Source: JAVVHH01 sp963835135 (GTDB lineage: Bacteria; Pseudomonadota; Alphaproteobacteria; Acetobacterales; Acetobacteraceae). Taken from it: a DNA stretch of 64,000 bases. The stretch covers positions 682,001 through 746,000 of the forward strand of contig CAWIEF010000005.1 in assembly GCA_963835135.1 (NCBI GenBank), written 5' to 3'. The stretch's first letter is position 1, and every line of letters starts with the position of its first letter. A model generated the notes under the pieces. It was given only the letters and a program-made list of their open reading frames with translations, had not been told where the DNA came from and did no database searches. Positions 37,577-46,570 of the stretch are shown one piece after another. Both the position numbers and the translations under genes were made by a program.

Positions 37577-38122
37577 TCACTTCCCGGCGGGGCGGCCCGG
37601 CATCATGCGCGAGAACACCCCGTCTCCCAGCGCCAGCCCATGCCATAACGCCCCCGACACGTGCAGCGCGATCACTCCAGCCAGCGCCCAGGCGAGCAGG
37701 CCATGGACGGTGCCCCACGCTTCGGCGCTCCGCTCGTTGGCCGGCGCGATCGCGGGGAGATGGAAGAGGAACATGAGCGTCGGACGCGCGCCGAAGCCTG
37801 AGGCGGACAACCAGCCGAGCACCGGGATCGCGATCAACAGCCCATAGAACGACCAGTGCGTCACCCGCGAGAGCAGCTGCAGCGCCGGCGCAAGATCGGA
37901 GGGCGCTGGGGGCGGCCGGTGCGTCATCCGCCAGACCAGGCGAACCAGCATGAGCAGCAGGATCGTCGGCCCCACGGCAAGGTGCCAGGCGTCCAGCCCG
38001 TCCTCGGTGACGCCCGCGAAGATCTTGGGCGAGACGAGCTTGGTCACGAATTGAGTCACGACGAGTGCCACGACAGCCCAGTGCAGTGCCTTGTAGACGG
38101 GATCGTAGCCGGTCCGCTGCAT
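37577..38122 (-). CDS. cytochrome b561 family protein
   Basis: This 181-residue di-heme membrane protein has four hydrophobic helices with paired His residues (YKALHWAVVALV, DAWHLAVG, VTHWSFYGL, VHGLLAWALAGVIALHVSGALWHG). These are the usual heme-b ligand positions in the prokaryotic cytochrome b561 (YodB/CybB) group, which carries electrons between quinone and periplasmic acceptors. Start ATG at 38122 overlaps the SDR stop by one base set (ATGA), so the two are co-translated. Confidence 0.9.
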   Translation of the reverse strand: MQRTGYDPVYKALHWAVVALVVTQFVTKLVSPKIFAGVTEDGLDAWHLAVGPTILLLMLVRLVWRMTHRPPPAPSDLAPALQLLSRVTHWSFYGLLIAIPVLGWLSASGFGARPTLMFLFHLPAIAPANERSAEAWGTVHGLLAWALAGVIALHVSGALWHGLALGDGVFSRMMPGRPAGK

Positions 38123-38793
38123 CAGAAGCGCTCCACCCAGGGCCGGACGGCGATCTCGTCGGTCCAGCAGGAGCGAGGCTGGCGCACAAGGTCCAACATG
38201 GTCTGCGCGATGGCGTCCGGATCGAGCATGCTGTCCGGCTTGTCGCCGGGCTCTGGGCGCGCGGCGGCACGGATTCCGCCGTCGACCACGACATGGATGA
38301 CGTGGATGCCCTGTGGGTGCAGCTCGCGCGCCATGCTCTGCGCCAGACCCCGCAGCGCGAACTTGCCCATCGCGAACGGGGCGGATTGCGCATAGCCCTT
38401 GACGCTGGCCGAGGCGCCGGTGAGCAGGATGGTGCCGCGGCCGGCCCGCTGCATCGCGCGCGCAGCGGCTTGCGCGACGAGGAAGCCGGCAAACGCCGAC
38501 ACCTCGAGCGTCCGGCGCACCTCGGCCGGGTCGAGCTCGAGGAAGGGGCCGCGGGTGCGGTAGCTCGCGTTGTAGAGGACGATCTCGGGGTCGGGTACCG
38601 CCGCGAACAGGGCGGTGACGGCGGCCGGGTCGGCTGCGTCGCAGGCATGGACGCTGGCGCCGATCTCGGCGGCCAGTGCGCCCAGCGTGTGGGTCCGCCG
38701 CGCCGCGAGCGAGACGCCGTGCCCGGCCGCGGCGAGCTTGCGGGCCAAGCTGGCCGACAATCCCGGCCCGGCGCCGACGATCAGCGCGGTCAT
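38122..38793 (-). CDS. short-chain dehydrogenase/reductase
   Basis: A classical SDR of 223 residues. The nucleotide-binding motif is shifted from TGxxxGIG to VGAGPGLSASLA, the NNAG-like motif reads LYNASYRTRG, and the catalytic residues are Ser in LLTGASAS and the spaced Y/K position occupied by FAMGKFALRGLAQSMARELHP, where the usual Tyr is Phe. That substitution means catalysis may be impaired or altered. It sits between the cytochrome b561 gene (overlap) and the hydratase gene (4-base overlap). Substrate unknown. Confidence 0.85.
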   Translation of the reverse strand: MTALIVGAGPGLSASLARKLAAAGHGVSLAARRTHTLGALAAEIGASVHACDAADPAAVTALFAAVPDPEIVLYNASYRTRGPFLELDPAEVRRTLEVSAFAGFLVAQAAARAMQRAGRGTILLTGASASVKGYAQSAPFAMGKFALRGLAQSMARELHPQGIHVIHVVVDGGIRAAARPEPGDKPDSMLDPDAIAQTMLDLVRQPRSCWTDEIAVRPWVERF

Positions 38794-39536
38794 GCGAAGC
38801 GGACCGTCGCATCGCCGCACTGGGCGAAACGCGCGACCACTTCGGCGCCGGGTCGGACGTAGTCCTTGCCGGTCCATGACCCGGTCGTGATCACCTGCCC
38901 GGCGCGCATCCCCCCGGCCCAGCGCGCCCCTTCATTGGCCAGCCAGACCACAAGGCGCAGCATCTCCCCGCCGGGATTGCCCGCTCCGCTCTTGATCTCG
39001 ACGCCGTCGGCAATCAATCGCACCGTTTCGCTCGCTAGGTCGATCTGCTGCCAGGTGGTGATGGCCGGGCCGAGCACCAGGCTGTGGTTGGACAAACTAT
39101 CGGCCAGCGCAGACAGCGGTCCCGCGACCTCGAGGTCCATGAACCGGCTTTCCAGAACTTCTATCGCCGGATGCGCCGACCCGATCGCGGTGCGGATGTC
39201 GTCGATGGTGTAGGGCGCCTCGCGCGCCGGCAGGTCGCGCGACAAGCGCACGGCGATCTCCGCCTCGACCCCGCGATCGCTGCCCTGGATGGCCGCCGGA
39301 CCGTCGGACACGGTGCCGGCGGGGAGCGGGGCGCAGGTGAACCGGGTGGCGGCCGGGCTCGGCGACCCCACCTTCCAGCCGGCGATCCCGCCCAGTCCGG
39401 CCACCACCGCCTGCTGGATCCGGTAGGCATCGCCTTCGCTCTCGGGCCGAAGCGACGCGGGCAAGCCGTCCAGCCGAGGCGAGGTATGGCGGCGCGCGCT
39501 CAGGAGCAGGGTGGCGGCATCGTCGGAGCGGCTCAT
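38790..39536 (-). CDS. 2-keto-4-pentenoate hydratase-like (fumarylacetoacetase fold) protein
   Basis: The product (248 residues) resembles the hydratase/decarboxylase family of the fumarylacetoacetase fold. Recognisable blocks are GWKVGSPSPAA near residue 55, the metal-binding Glu pair in VEAEIAVRLSRDLP, AIEVLESRFMD and the C-terminal ITTGSWTGKDYVRPGAEV. Family members hydrate 2-hydroxypenta-2,4-dienoate in aromatic meta-cleavage pathways; no other such genes are nearby. The SDR start overlaps its stop by 4 bases. Confidence 0.87.
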   Translation of the reverse strand: MSRSDDAATLLLSARRHTSPRLDGLPASLRPESEGDAYRIQQAVVAGLGGIAGWKVGSPSPAATRFTCAPLPAGTVSDGPAAIQGSDRGVEAEIAVRLSRDLPAREAPYTIDDIRTAIGSAHPAIEVLESRFMDLEVAGPLSALADSLSNHSLVLGPAITTWQQIDLASETVRLIADGVEIKSGAGNPGGEMLRLVVWLANEGARWAGGMRAGQVITTGSWTGKDYVRPGAEVVARFAQCGDATVRFA

Positions 39537-39627
39537 GGCGTATCGGTCCCGGTCATGGTCTTGGCGGTGCTTGACCGCAGCATCGACCCCGTTGCTCTTA
39601 GAGGCAAATACAGGAGCCTGAGCGACT

Positions 39628-40545
39628 TTGCAGACGATCCGCACCTGGCACGACCTGTCGGACGCAACGCGGTGCGCGACGGTGGCGCTGGGCAACTTCG
39701 ATGGCGTGCACCGCGGCCACGCCCACGTGCTGCGCGCCGCCCACGCCGCACGGCCCGGCGCCAAGCTCGCCGTCCTAACGTTCGAACCCCATCCGCGCGA
39801 GCTGTTCCGCCCCGACGACCCGCCGTTCCGCCTGACGCTCGAGCGGGAACGGCAGGACGCCTTGGCTGCCCTGGGCGTCGAGATCCTCTACGAGATCCCG
39901 TTCGATCGGGCGTTCTCGGAGCTGTCGGCAGAGGCGTTCGTCAACGACGTGCTGCATGACGGGATCGGTGCGGTGCATCTAGCATGCGGGGCCGATTTCG
40001 CATTCGGCCATCGCCGCGGCGGAGACGTCGCGTTCCTGGCGGGGCGGGCGGAAGCGCTCGGCATGGGCCTCTCCGTGGTGCCGAGCCTGTCGGACGCCCA
40101 GGGGCCGATCAGCTCAACTCGGATCCGACGCCTGCTGCAGGATGGCTATCCGGAGCGTGCGGCGGCCGATCTGGGCCGGCCCTGGGCCGTGCGCGGCGTG
40201 GTTTCGCATGGCGACAAGCGCGGCCGCACGATCGGCTTTCCGACCGCCAACATCCCGCTCGGCCAGCATCTGGAGCCGACCCGCGGCGTCTATGCGGTCA
40301 CGGCCACGCTTGCGGATGGCGCGACGGTCCCGGGTGTGGCCAACATCGGCCGGCGGCCAACGGTCGAGGACGGGCTGCAGAGCCGGGTCGAGGCGCATCT
40401 GTTCGATTGGGAGGGAGATCTGTACGGCCAGGAGATCGCGGTCGCGCTGCACGTCTTTTTGCGCGCCGAGCGGAAATTCGCGTCTTTCGACGAGTTGCGC
40501 GGACAGATTGCAACCGACGCTTCACAGGCGCGCGCCGTCCTGTGA
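39628..40545 (+). CDS. ribF: bifunctional riboflavin kinase/FAD synthetase
   Basis: RibF phosphorylates riboflavin to FMN and adenylates it to FAD. The N-terminal FAD-synthetase domain has the nucleotidyl-transferase sites GNFDGVHRGH and ISSTRIRRLL. The C-terminal flavokinase domain begins at YPERAAADLGRPW and contains GFPTANIPL and RGVYAV. 305 residues. The TTG start at 39628 is preceded by AGGAG 11 bases upstream. It faces away from the hydratase gene with a 91-base gap. Confidence 0.95.
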   Translation: MQTIRTWHDLSDATRCATVALGNFDGVHRGHAHVLRAAHAARPGAKLAVLTFEPHPRELFRPDDPPFRLTLERERQDALAALGVEILYEIPFDRAFSELSAEAFVNDVLHDGIGAVHLACGADFAFGHRRGGDVAFLAGRAEALGMGLSVVPSLSDAQGPISSTRIRRLLQDGYPERAAADLGRPWAVRGVVSHGDKRGRTIGFPTANIPLGQHLEPTRGVYAVTATLADGATVPGVANIGRRPTVEDGLQSRVEAHLFDWEGDLYGQEIAVALHVFLRAERKFASFDELRGQIATDASQARAVL

Positions 40546-40575
40546 CATAATCGGGCAAACCGAGGGGTCAGCAGG

Positions 40576-41880
40576 TTGCACCATATCGTCGTTGCCGGGG
40601 GTGGAGCCGCCGGGCTGGAACTCGTCACCAAGCTCGGCAACAAGTTCGGCCGCAAGGGGCGCGCGCAAGTCACGCTGGTCGAGCGCAACCGCGCCCATAT
40701 CTGGAAGCCGCTGCTGCACTCGCTGGCGGCGGGCAGCCTGACCCGGTCCGAGCATGAGCTCAACTACCTCGCCCAGGCGCATTGGCATCATTTCACCTAC
40801 CGGTTCGGCGAGGTCGTCGGGCTCGACCGGGAGAATAAACGCCTGCTGCTCGGTCCAACGATGGACGAGGAGGGCCGGCAGATCACGTCGGCGGTCTCGC
40901 TCGGCTACGACACGCTGGTCGTGGCGATCGGCAGCGTGACCAACGATTTCGGCACGACGGGCGCGGCGGAGTTCGCCGTTCCGCTCGAGACCGCGGATCA
41001 GGCGGCGCGCTTCAACCGCCGGCTGATCAACGCATGCCTGCGCGCCAACGGCCAGGACGGCCCCATTCGCCCGGGCCAGCTGCACGTGGCCATCATCGGC
41101 GCGGGCGCCACCGGCACGGAGTTGGCCGCCGAGCTCCATCGCACCGTGCGCGCCATCGTGGCCTACGGGCTGGACCGCATCGTGCCGTCGCGCGACATCC
41201 GGATCGTGCTGATCGAGGCGGCGCCCCGCATCCTGCCGGCGCTGCCCGAGCGGATCTCGGAGGCGACGATGCAGCTGCTGCGCTCGCTCGACGTGGATGT
41301 TCGGGTTGGCGCCAAGGTGGCGGAGGTGCGCGCCGACGGCGTCGTGCTCGAGAGCGGCGAGACGATCGGGTCGGAGTTGGTGGTGTGGGCGGCCGGAGTG
41401 AAGGGGCCGGACGTGCTGCACGAGTTCGGCGGGCTCGAGACGACGCGGGTTAATCAGCTGGTGGTTCGCCCGACGCTGCAGACGACGCGCGACGACGACG
41501 TGTTCGCCATCGGCGACTGCGCGTCTTGCCCGCGGCCCGGGGGCGCGTCGCCAGTCCCGCCCCGAGCCCAGGCGGCGCACCAGATGGCGTCGCACATGGT
41601 CAACCAGCTCGCCGCTCGCTTGGCCGGCACGCCGTTGACGCCGTTCGTCTATCGCGATTTCGGCTCGCTGGTGTCGCTCGGACGATACACGACGGTCGGC
41701 AACCTGATGGGCTTCGCGGTCGGGCGCTCGATGTTCGTCGAAGGCCTGTTCGCCCGCCTGATGTATCGCTCGCTCTACAAGATGCACCAGGCCGCGCTGC
41801 ACGGCAGCAGCCGCGTCGCGCTCCGCACCCTTTCCGCCGCCTTCAGCAACCGCCCGGTGACCCGGGTCAAGCTACACTGA
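40576..41880 (+). CDS. NADH dehydrogenase-like FAD oxidoreductase (type II, NDH-2)
   Basis: A 434-residue two-dinucleotide-binding-domain flavoprotein. FAD site near the start: HHIVVAGGGAAGLELV; NAD(P) Rossmann site VAIIGAGATGTELAAEL; second FAD block VFAIGDCAS. The C-terminus lacks a clear membrane helix but has hydrophobic/aromatic residues typical of monotopic NDH-2, which feeds electrons from NADH to quinone without proton pumping. The TTG start at 40576 has GAGGGG 8 bases upstream. It begins 30 bases after ribF, the enzyme making its cofactor. Confidence 0.88.
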   Translation: MHHIVVAGGGAAGLELVTKLGNKFGRKGRAQVTLVERNRAHIWKPLLHSLAAGSLTRSEHELNYLAQAHWHHFTYRFGEVVGLDRENKRLLLGPTMDEEGRQITSAVSLGYDTLVVAIGSVTNDFGTTGAAEFAVPLETADQAARFNRRLINACLRANGQDGPIRPGQLHVAIIGAGATGTELAAELHRTVRAIVAYGLDRIVPSRDIRIVLIEAAPRILPALPERISEATMQLLRSLDVDVRVGAKVAEVRADGVVLESGETIGSELVVWAAGVKGPDVLHEFGGLETTRVNQLVVRPTLQTTRDDDVFAIGDCASCPRPGGASPVPPRAQAAHQMASHMVNQLAARLAGTPLTPFVYRDFGSLVSLGRYTTVGNLMGFAVGRSMFVEGLFARLMYRSLYKMHQAALHGSSRVALRTLSAAFSNRPVTRVKLH

Positions 41881-41889
41881 GAGTGCCTC

Positions 41890-41908
41890 CGTCTCGCAAC
41901 GCGAGACG
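41890..41908 (+). terminator. hairpin after the NDH-2 gene
   Basis: CGTCTCGC and GCGAGACG form a perfect 8-base-pair stem with a three-base AAC loop, starting 9 bases after the stop codon. No T run follows, so it is either a Rho-dependent or stability hairpin. Confidence 0.55.
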
Positions 41909-41912
41909 GTCG

Positions 41913-41930
41913 GGTGAGCTTCAGCCCACC
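41913..41930. repeat. REP-like palindrome, second copy
   Basis: GGTGAGCTTCAGCCCACC is nearly the reverse complement of the copy at 14772-14790 and can form the same hairpin. Together with the hairpin at 41890-41908 it occupies the gap before ileS. The rest of this 250-base gap (41931-42132) has no gene on either strand that I can support. Confidence 0.45.
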
Positions 41931-42132
41931 AACACCGTTGCTGGAGGGAGGGACACGGACGCGTATGCAATCGCCCTGTGTCAGTCACCCGCCACATTCG
42001 CTTGACCCCGCCCATCCCGCATCTGCATATGCGCGCGATGGTCCGCCCGTTATCCGCGCGAATTACCGCCTCCCCGGCCCCGTAACGAGGCCGGACCCGA
42101 GCTGCGCGCCACAGCCGTCCAGGATCGAGGCC

Positions 42133-44916
42133 ATGTCCGACACGACCACCGACTACAAATCGACCGTCTTCCTGCCCACCACGCGGTTTCCCATGCGCGG
42201 CGACCTGCCGAGCCGCGAGCCGCACTGGCTCGACCGCTGGGAGCGCATCGGCCTGTGGCAGCGGACCACCGAAGCGATGCGGGGCCGCCCGCGCTTCGTC
42301 CTGCATGATGGCCCTATCTACTCCAACGGCAACCTGCACATCGGCCACGCGCTGAACCGCATCCTCAAGGACGTGATCATGCGCGCCCACAGGATGGCAG
42401 GCGAGGACGTGCCCTACATCCCCGGATGGGACACGCACGGCCTGCCGATCGAGTGGAAGGTCGAGGAGGAATACCGCAAGACCGGCCGCGACAAGGACGC
42501 GGTCCCGGTGCTCGACTTCCGCGATGAGTGCCGCCGCTACAGCCAGCATTGGCTCGAGGTGCAGACGGCCGAGTTCAAGCGGCTCGGCGTCGAGGGCGAC
42601 TGGGCGCGGCGCTACGCGACGTTCGACTTCGGCTCCGAAGCCGCCATCGCCGCCGAGATCGGCAAGTTCCTTCTCAACGGCGCGCTCTACCGCGGCCTGC
42701 GGCCGGTGATGTGGAGCCCGGTCGAGAAGACCGCGCTGGCGGAAGCCGAAATCGAGTATCACGACCGCACCAGCGACACGGTGTTCGTGCGCTTTCCGCT
42801 TGTCGCGGTGCCGGACCCGCGTCTGGAGGGCGCTGCCGCGATCATCTGGACGACGACGACCTGGACGCTCCCTGGCAACCGCGCCATCGCCTACGGCCCG
42901 GAGATCGACTACGCGCTGGTTCGGGTGGACAGCGTGGCTGACGGCTCGCTCGCCCGGCCCGGCGAGCGTATCCTCGCCGCGCTCGGCCTGCTGGCCGAGA
43001 TCGCCAAGGCGGCCGGCATCGCCACTCATCACGTCGAGCACGTTTTCAAGGGCATCCAACTCGAGGGCGCCGTCGCCCGCCATCCGCTGCGCGGCCAGGG
43101 CTACGACCACGACGTCCGCCTGCTACCCGCCGACTACGTCACCACCGACCAGGGCACCGGCCTCGTCCACACCGCACCCTCCCACGGCGTCGAGGACTTC
43201 CTGCTCGGCCAAGAATATGGGCTTGACGTTCCGGAGACCGTTCAGGGCGACGGGACCTATTCGTCGTGGGTGCCGCTGTTCGCCGGCATCCATGTCTTCA
43301 AGGCGTCCAAGCCCGTGTCCAACGCGGTCGAGGCCGCCGGCGGCCTGCTCGCGCGCGGCACGCTGCTGCACTCCTACCCGCATAGCTGGCGCAGTAAAGC
43401 CCCGGTCATCTACCGCGCCACCCCGCAATGGTTCATCGCGCTCGACGGTGAGGCCGGCATCCGCCGCAAAGCGCTCGCCGCCATCGACGAGACCCGCTTC
43501 ATCCCGGAAGCCGGCCGAACCCGCCTCGCCTCCATGGTGGCGAGCCGCCCCGATTGGTGCATCAGCCGCCAGCGTGCCTGGGGCGTGCCGATCCCCGTCT
43601 TCGTCGAGCGCCGCACCGGCGAACCGCTGCGCGACCCGGCTGTCCTCGACCGCATCGTCCGCGCGTTCGAATCCGAGGGCGCCGACGCGTGGTATAGCAG
43701 CCCGCCCGAGCGCTTCCTCGGCCAAGACCGGCACCCCGACGACTACGAGAAGGTCATGGACATCGTTGACGTCTGGTTCGAGAGCGGCAGCACGCACAGC
43801 TTCGCCATGGAGGCCATCGGCGACGGCTGGCCGGCCGACCTCTACCTCGAGGGCAGCGACCAGCATCGCGGCTGGTTCCAGTCGAGCCTGCTCGAGGCCG
43901 TGGGGACCCGCGGCCGCGCCCCGTACCGGGCTGTGCTGACGCACGGCTTCGTGCTGGACGAGAACGGACGCAAGATGAGCAAGTCGCTCGGCAACGTGAC
44001 GGCCCCGCAGGAGGTGACGGAGAAGATGGGCGCAGACATCCTGCGCCTGTGGACCATGAACTCGGACGTCAACGAGGACCTCCGCATCGGCCCGGAGATC
44101 CTCAAGCAGCAGGCGGAGTTGTATCGCCGGCTCCGCAACACGCTCCGCTGGCTGCTCGGCGGGCTGGACGGGTTTGAGGACAGCGAGCGCCTGCCCGAGG
44201 CCGAGTTGCCCGAGCTGGAGCGCTGGGTGTTGCACCGGCTGGCCGAGTTCGACGCCCGCCTGCGCGCCGCGCTGACGACGCACGACTGGACCGGCGTCTA
44301 TCCCGAGTTGCACGCCTTCTGCTCGGCCGACCTGTCCGCCTTCTACTTCGACGTCCGCAAGGACGTGCTTTATTGTGACGCCGCCGACAGCCTTCGCCGC
44401 CGGGCCGTTCGGACCGTGCTAGACCACCTGCATCGCTGCCTGACTGCCTGGCTCGCCCCGGTGCTCTGCTTCACCGCCGAGGAAGCATGGCTCGACCGCT
44501 TCCCCTCCGACCAGGGCAGCATCCACCTGCAAGCGTTCCCGGTCATCCCCGCCGCCTGGCTCGACCCCGCGCTTGGCGAGCGCTGGGCCGCCCTGCGTTC
44601 CCTGCGCAGCCAGGCCACCACGGCCCTCGAACTGGCCCGGGCCGAGAAGCGGATCGGCTCCTCGTTGCAAGCGGCGCTCGAACTGCCGCCCGAGTTCCTC
44701 GACACGCTCGACACGGAGACCTGGGCCGAAGTGGCGATCGTCTCCGCTGTGCAGCCCGGCCCGTCCATGCGTGTGCTGCGCGCGCCCGGCGAGAAATGCG
44801 CCCGCTGCTGGCGGGTGCTGCCGGAGGTGGGACGGGGCCCGGCGCGCGCCCCGATCTGCATGCGATGTGAAGCCGTGGTCGACAGCCTGCCCGACCGTAA
44901 GGTCGCGGCCGAGTGA
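42133..44916 (+). CDS. ileS: isoleucyl-tRNA synthetase
   Basis: The 927-residue class I synthetase has the ATP site HIGH as NLHIGHALN (about residue 69), the KMSKS loop as GRKMSKSLGN, the connective editing domain with WTTTTWTLPGN, and tRNA-contact residues. The C-terminal zinc finger uses CARCWR and ICMRCEAVV. The ATG at 42133 follows GAGG closely; the ORF extends upstream to 41914 but that part has no homology. No T-box leader is evident. lspA follows with a GTGA overlap, the classical ileS-lspA pair. Confidence 0.97.
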   Translation: MSDTTTDYKSTVFLPTTRFPMRGDLPSREPHWLDRWERIGLWQRTTEAMRGRPRFVLHDGPIYSNGNLHIGHALNRILKDVIMRAHRMAGEDVPYIPGWDTHGLPIEWKVEEEYRKTGRDKDAVPVLDFRDECRRYSQHWLEVQTAEFKRLGVEGDWARRYATFDFGSEAAIAAEIGKFLLNGALYRGLRPVMWSPVEKTALAEAEIEYHDRTSDTVFVRFPLVAVPDPRLEGAAAIIWTTTTWTLPGNRAIAYGPEIDYALVRVDSVADGSLARPGERILAALGLLAEIAKAAGIATHHVEHVFKGIQLEGAVARHPLRGQGYDHDVRLLPADYVTTDQGTGLVHTAPSHGVEDFLLGQEYGLDVPETVQGDGTYSSWVPLFAGIHVFKASKPVSNAVEAAGGLLARGTLLHSYPHSWRSKAPVIYRATPQWFIALDGEAGIRRKALAAIDETRFIPEAGRTRLASMVASRPDWCISRQRAWGVPIPVFVERRTGEPLRDPAVLDRIVRAFESEGADAWYSSPPERFLGQDRHPDDYEKVMDIVDVWFESGSTHSFAMEAIGDGWPADLYLEGSDQHRGWFQSSLLEAVGTRGRAPYRAVLTHGFVLDENGRKMSKSLGNVTAPQEVTEKMGADILRLWTMNSDVNEDLRIGPEILKQQAELYRRLRNTLRWLLGGLDGFEDSERLPEAELPELERWVLHRLAEFDARLRAALTTHDWTGVYPELHAFCSADLSAFYFDVRKDVLYCDAADSLRRRAVRTVLDHLHRCLTAWLAPVLCFTAEEAWLDRFPSDQGSIHLQAFPVIPAAWLDPALGERWAALRSLRSQATTALELARAEKRIGSSLQAALELPPEFLDTLDTETWAEVAIVSAVQPGPSMRVLRAPGEKCARCWRVLPEVGRGPARAPICMRCEAVVDSLPDRKVAAE

Positions 44917-45404
44917 TCGGGTGGGGCCTGCTCGCGGCAGCGGTCGTCCTCGCAGCCGATCAGGGCAGTAAATATTGGGTGCTCAACGTGCTCGACCTGC
45001 CGGCGCTCGGCTCGGTCGAGCTGCTCCCGATGCTGAATCTGACCATGGTGTGGAACGCCGGGGTGACGTTCGGGCTATTGCGGCAGGGCAGCGTCGAGGG
45101 GACCTACCTCCTGGCGGTCGTGGCGCTGCTCGTCGTCGCGGCGCTAGTCTTCTGGATGCGCAAGGCCGAGATGGTGCTGGTGGCGGTCGCGCTCGGCGCC
45201 ATCGCCGGCGGCGCGGTCGGTAATGTCATCGACCGGTTGCGGTTCGGCCGCGTGGTCGACTTCATCCACGCACACGCGTTCGGGTATTCCTGGTACGTGT
45301 TCAACGTGGCCGACGCGGCGATCGTTTGCGGTGTCGCCGTTTTGATACTGGACGGCGTTCGCCCGCAACGGACGACCTTGCAGAGGCCCGGCTTGCGGCA
45401 GTAG
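44913..45404 (+). CDS. lspA: lipoprotein signal peptidase (signal peptidase II)
   Basis: This membrane aspartyl protease cleaves signal peptides of lipoproteins after lipidation. Four membrane segments are visible in 163 residues. The catalytic Asp pair appears in GGAVGNVIDRLRFGRVVDFI and FNVADAAI, and NAGVTFGLL is the conserved NxGxxF motif. The GTG start overlaps the ileS stop. The following lipoprotein gene (45415) is a natural client. Confidence 0.96.
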   Translation: MIGWGLLAAAVVLAADQGSKYWVLNVLDLPALGSVELLPMLNLTMVWNAGVTFGLLRQGSVEGTYLLAVVALLVVAALVFWMRKAEMVLVAVALGAIAGGAVGNVIDRLRFGRVVDFIHAHAFGYSWYVFNVADAAIVCGVAVLILDGVRPQRTTLQRPGLRQ

Positions 45405-45414
45405 AAGCCGCGCC

Positions 45415-45975
45415 ATGAGGAAACATTTTCGTGTGCCGGTCTTGATGGGCGTGCTGGCCAGCATGCTCGGACTGGCTGCTTGCAGCGGCGACGAACTGAC
45501 CCGCACCTTCGGCCTCACGCGCGACGCGCCGGACGAGTTCCAGGTCACCACCCGCGCGCCGCTCTCCATGCCGCCCGATTTCACGCTGCGGCCGCCGCGG
45601 CCGGGCGCCTCGCGGCCGCAGGAGCTGAGTGGATCGCAGCAGGCCGAAGCGGCGCTGGTCCCGGACTCGCTCAACGCGCAGTCGCCGCGCGCGTCCAGCC
45701 CGGGCCAGCAGGCGCTCGTGGCCGCCGCCGGCCGCCCTGCGCCGTCCAACATCCGGGCCGAGGTCAACAGCGAGGCTGCGATCGACTCGCCGAGCCGGAG
45801 CTTCGTGGATCGCCTCATGTTCTGGCGGCCGGCGCCGCCCGCCGGCACCGCCGTCGACCCGGCCCGCGAAGCCCAGCGGATCCGCCAGAACGCCGCCCTC
45901 GGCCAGGACGTCGATAGCGGGGACACGCCGATCATTCAGCGCCGCCGCGCCGGGTTCCTCAGCGGCTTGTTCTAG
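45415..45975 (+). CDS. DUF3035 lipoprotein
   Basis: The 186-residue protein begins with a lipoprotein signal peptide and lipobox (GLAAC, Cys at about 22). The block TRDAPDEFQVTTRAPLSMPPDFTLRPPRPG is the mark of DUF3035, an alphaproteobacterial lipoprotein family (split here by function, not a catalytic site). The rest is Ala/Pro/Gln-rich and probably disordered, ending in LMFWRP and a short basic tail. It is likely anchored to the outer membrane. It lies directly after lspA, 10 bases apart. Function unknown. Confidence 0.87.
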   Translation: MRKHFRVPVLMGVLASMLGLAACSGDELTRTFGLTRDAPDEFQVTTRAPLSMPPDFTLRPPRPGASRPQELSGSQQAEAALVPDSLNAQSPRASSPGQQALVAAAGRPAPSNIRAEVNSEAAIDSPSRSFVDRLMFWRPAPPAGTAVDPAREAQRIRQNAALGQDVDSGDTPIIQRRRAGFLSGLF

Positions 45976-45978
45976 GGG

Positions 45979-46539
45979 ATGGGCTCAACTCGCCTGCCGA
46001 CCATCCCGCCGGCGCTGTACGACGACGCCCAGCGGAGTGCGGCATCCGCCTTTCGTGAGCATCGCGGCATCGACCCGTTCGGTCCCTACGAAGCGCTGAT
46101 GCACTCGCCGCGCCTGATGCTGCTGGCCCAATCGGTCGGCGAGTATCTGCGCTACCACTCCGCCATCGGGACGACCCTCTCCGAGCTCGTCATCCTGGTC
46201 GTGGCGCGGCATTGGTCGCAGGATTTCGAGTGGCATGCCCACGCCCCGATCGCGGCCAAAGTCGGCATCTCGGCCGACATCATCGCCGCGATCCGCGACG
46301 GCCGCCGGCCCGCCGCCATGACCGACGACGAGGCGCTCGTGTATGATTTCACGACCGAACTGCACCAGTTCAAGCGCGTGTCCGACGCGACTTGGGGCCG
46401 CGCCGAGCAGCGCTTCGGCAAGCCGGCCGTCGTCGACCTGGTCGGGATCAGCGGTTACTACGGCTTCTTGGCGATGCAGATGAACGCCTGCCGCTACGCG
46501 CCGCCAGGCGACGACCGGCTGCCGCGCTTCCCGGACTAG
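45979..46539 (+). CDS. carboxymuconolactone decarboxylase family protein
   Basis: This 186-residue alkylhydroperoxidase D-like protein has the helical block TLSELVILVVARHWSQDFEWHAHAPIA, where the family usually has E-x-x-C/H; here the site reads FEWHAHA with no Cys. It is therefore of the decarboxylase-like rather than peroxidase-like subtype. Function unknown. It opens the plus-strand set that contains the exporter and polyketide-type genes, but the 31-base gap to the exporter and its generic family make its membership in that cluster uncertain. Confidence 0.82.
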   Translation: MGSTRLPTIPPALYDDAQRSAASAFREHRGIDPFGPYEALMHSPRLMLLAQSVGEYLRYHSAIGTTLSELVILVVARHWSQDFEWHAHAPIAAKVGISADIIAAIRDGRRPAAMTDDEALVYDFTTELHQFKRVSDATWGRAEQRFGKPAVVDLVGISGYYGFLAMQMNACRYAPPGDDRLPRFPD

Positions 46540-46570
46540 CGCCTCGTCCCGCAGCCCGATCGTCCTCGCA

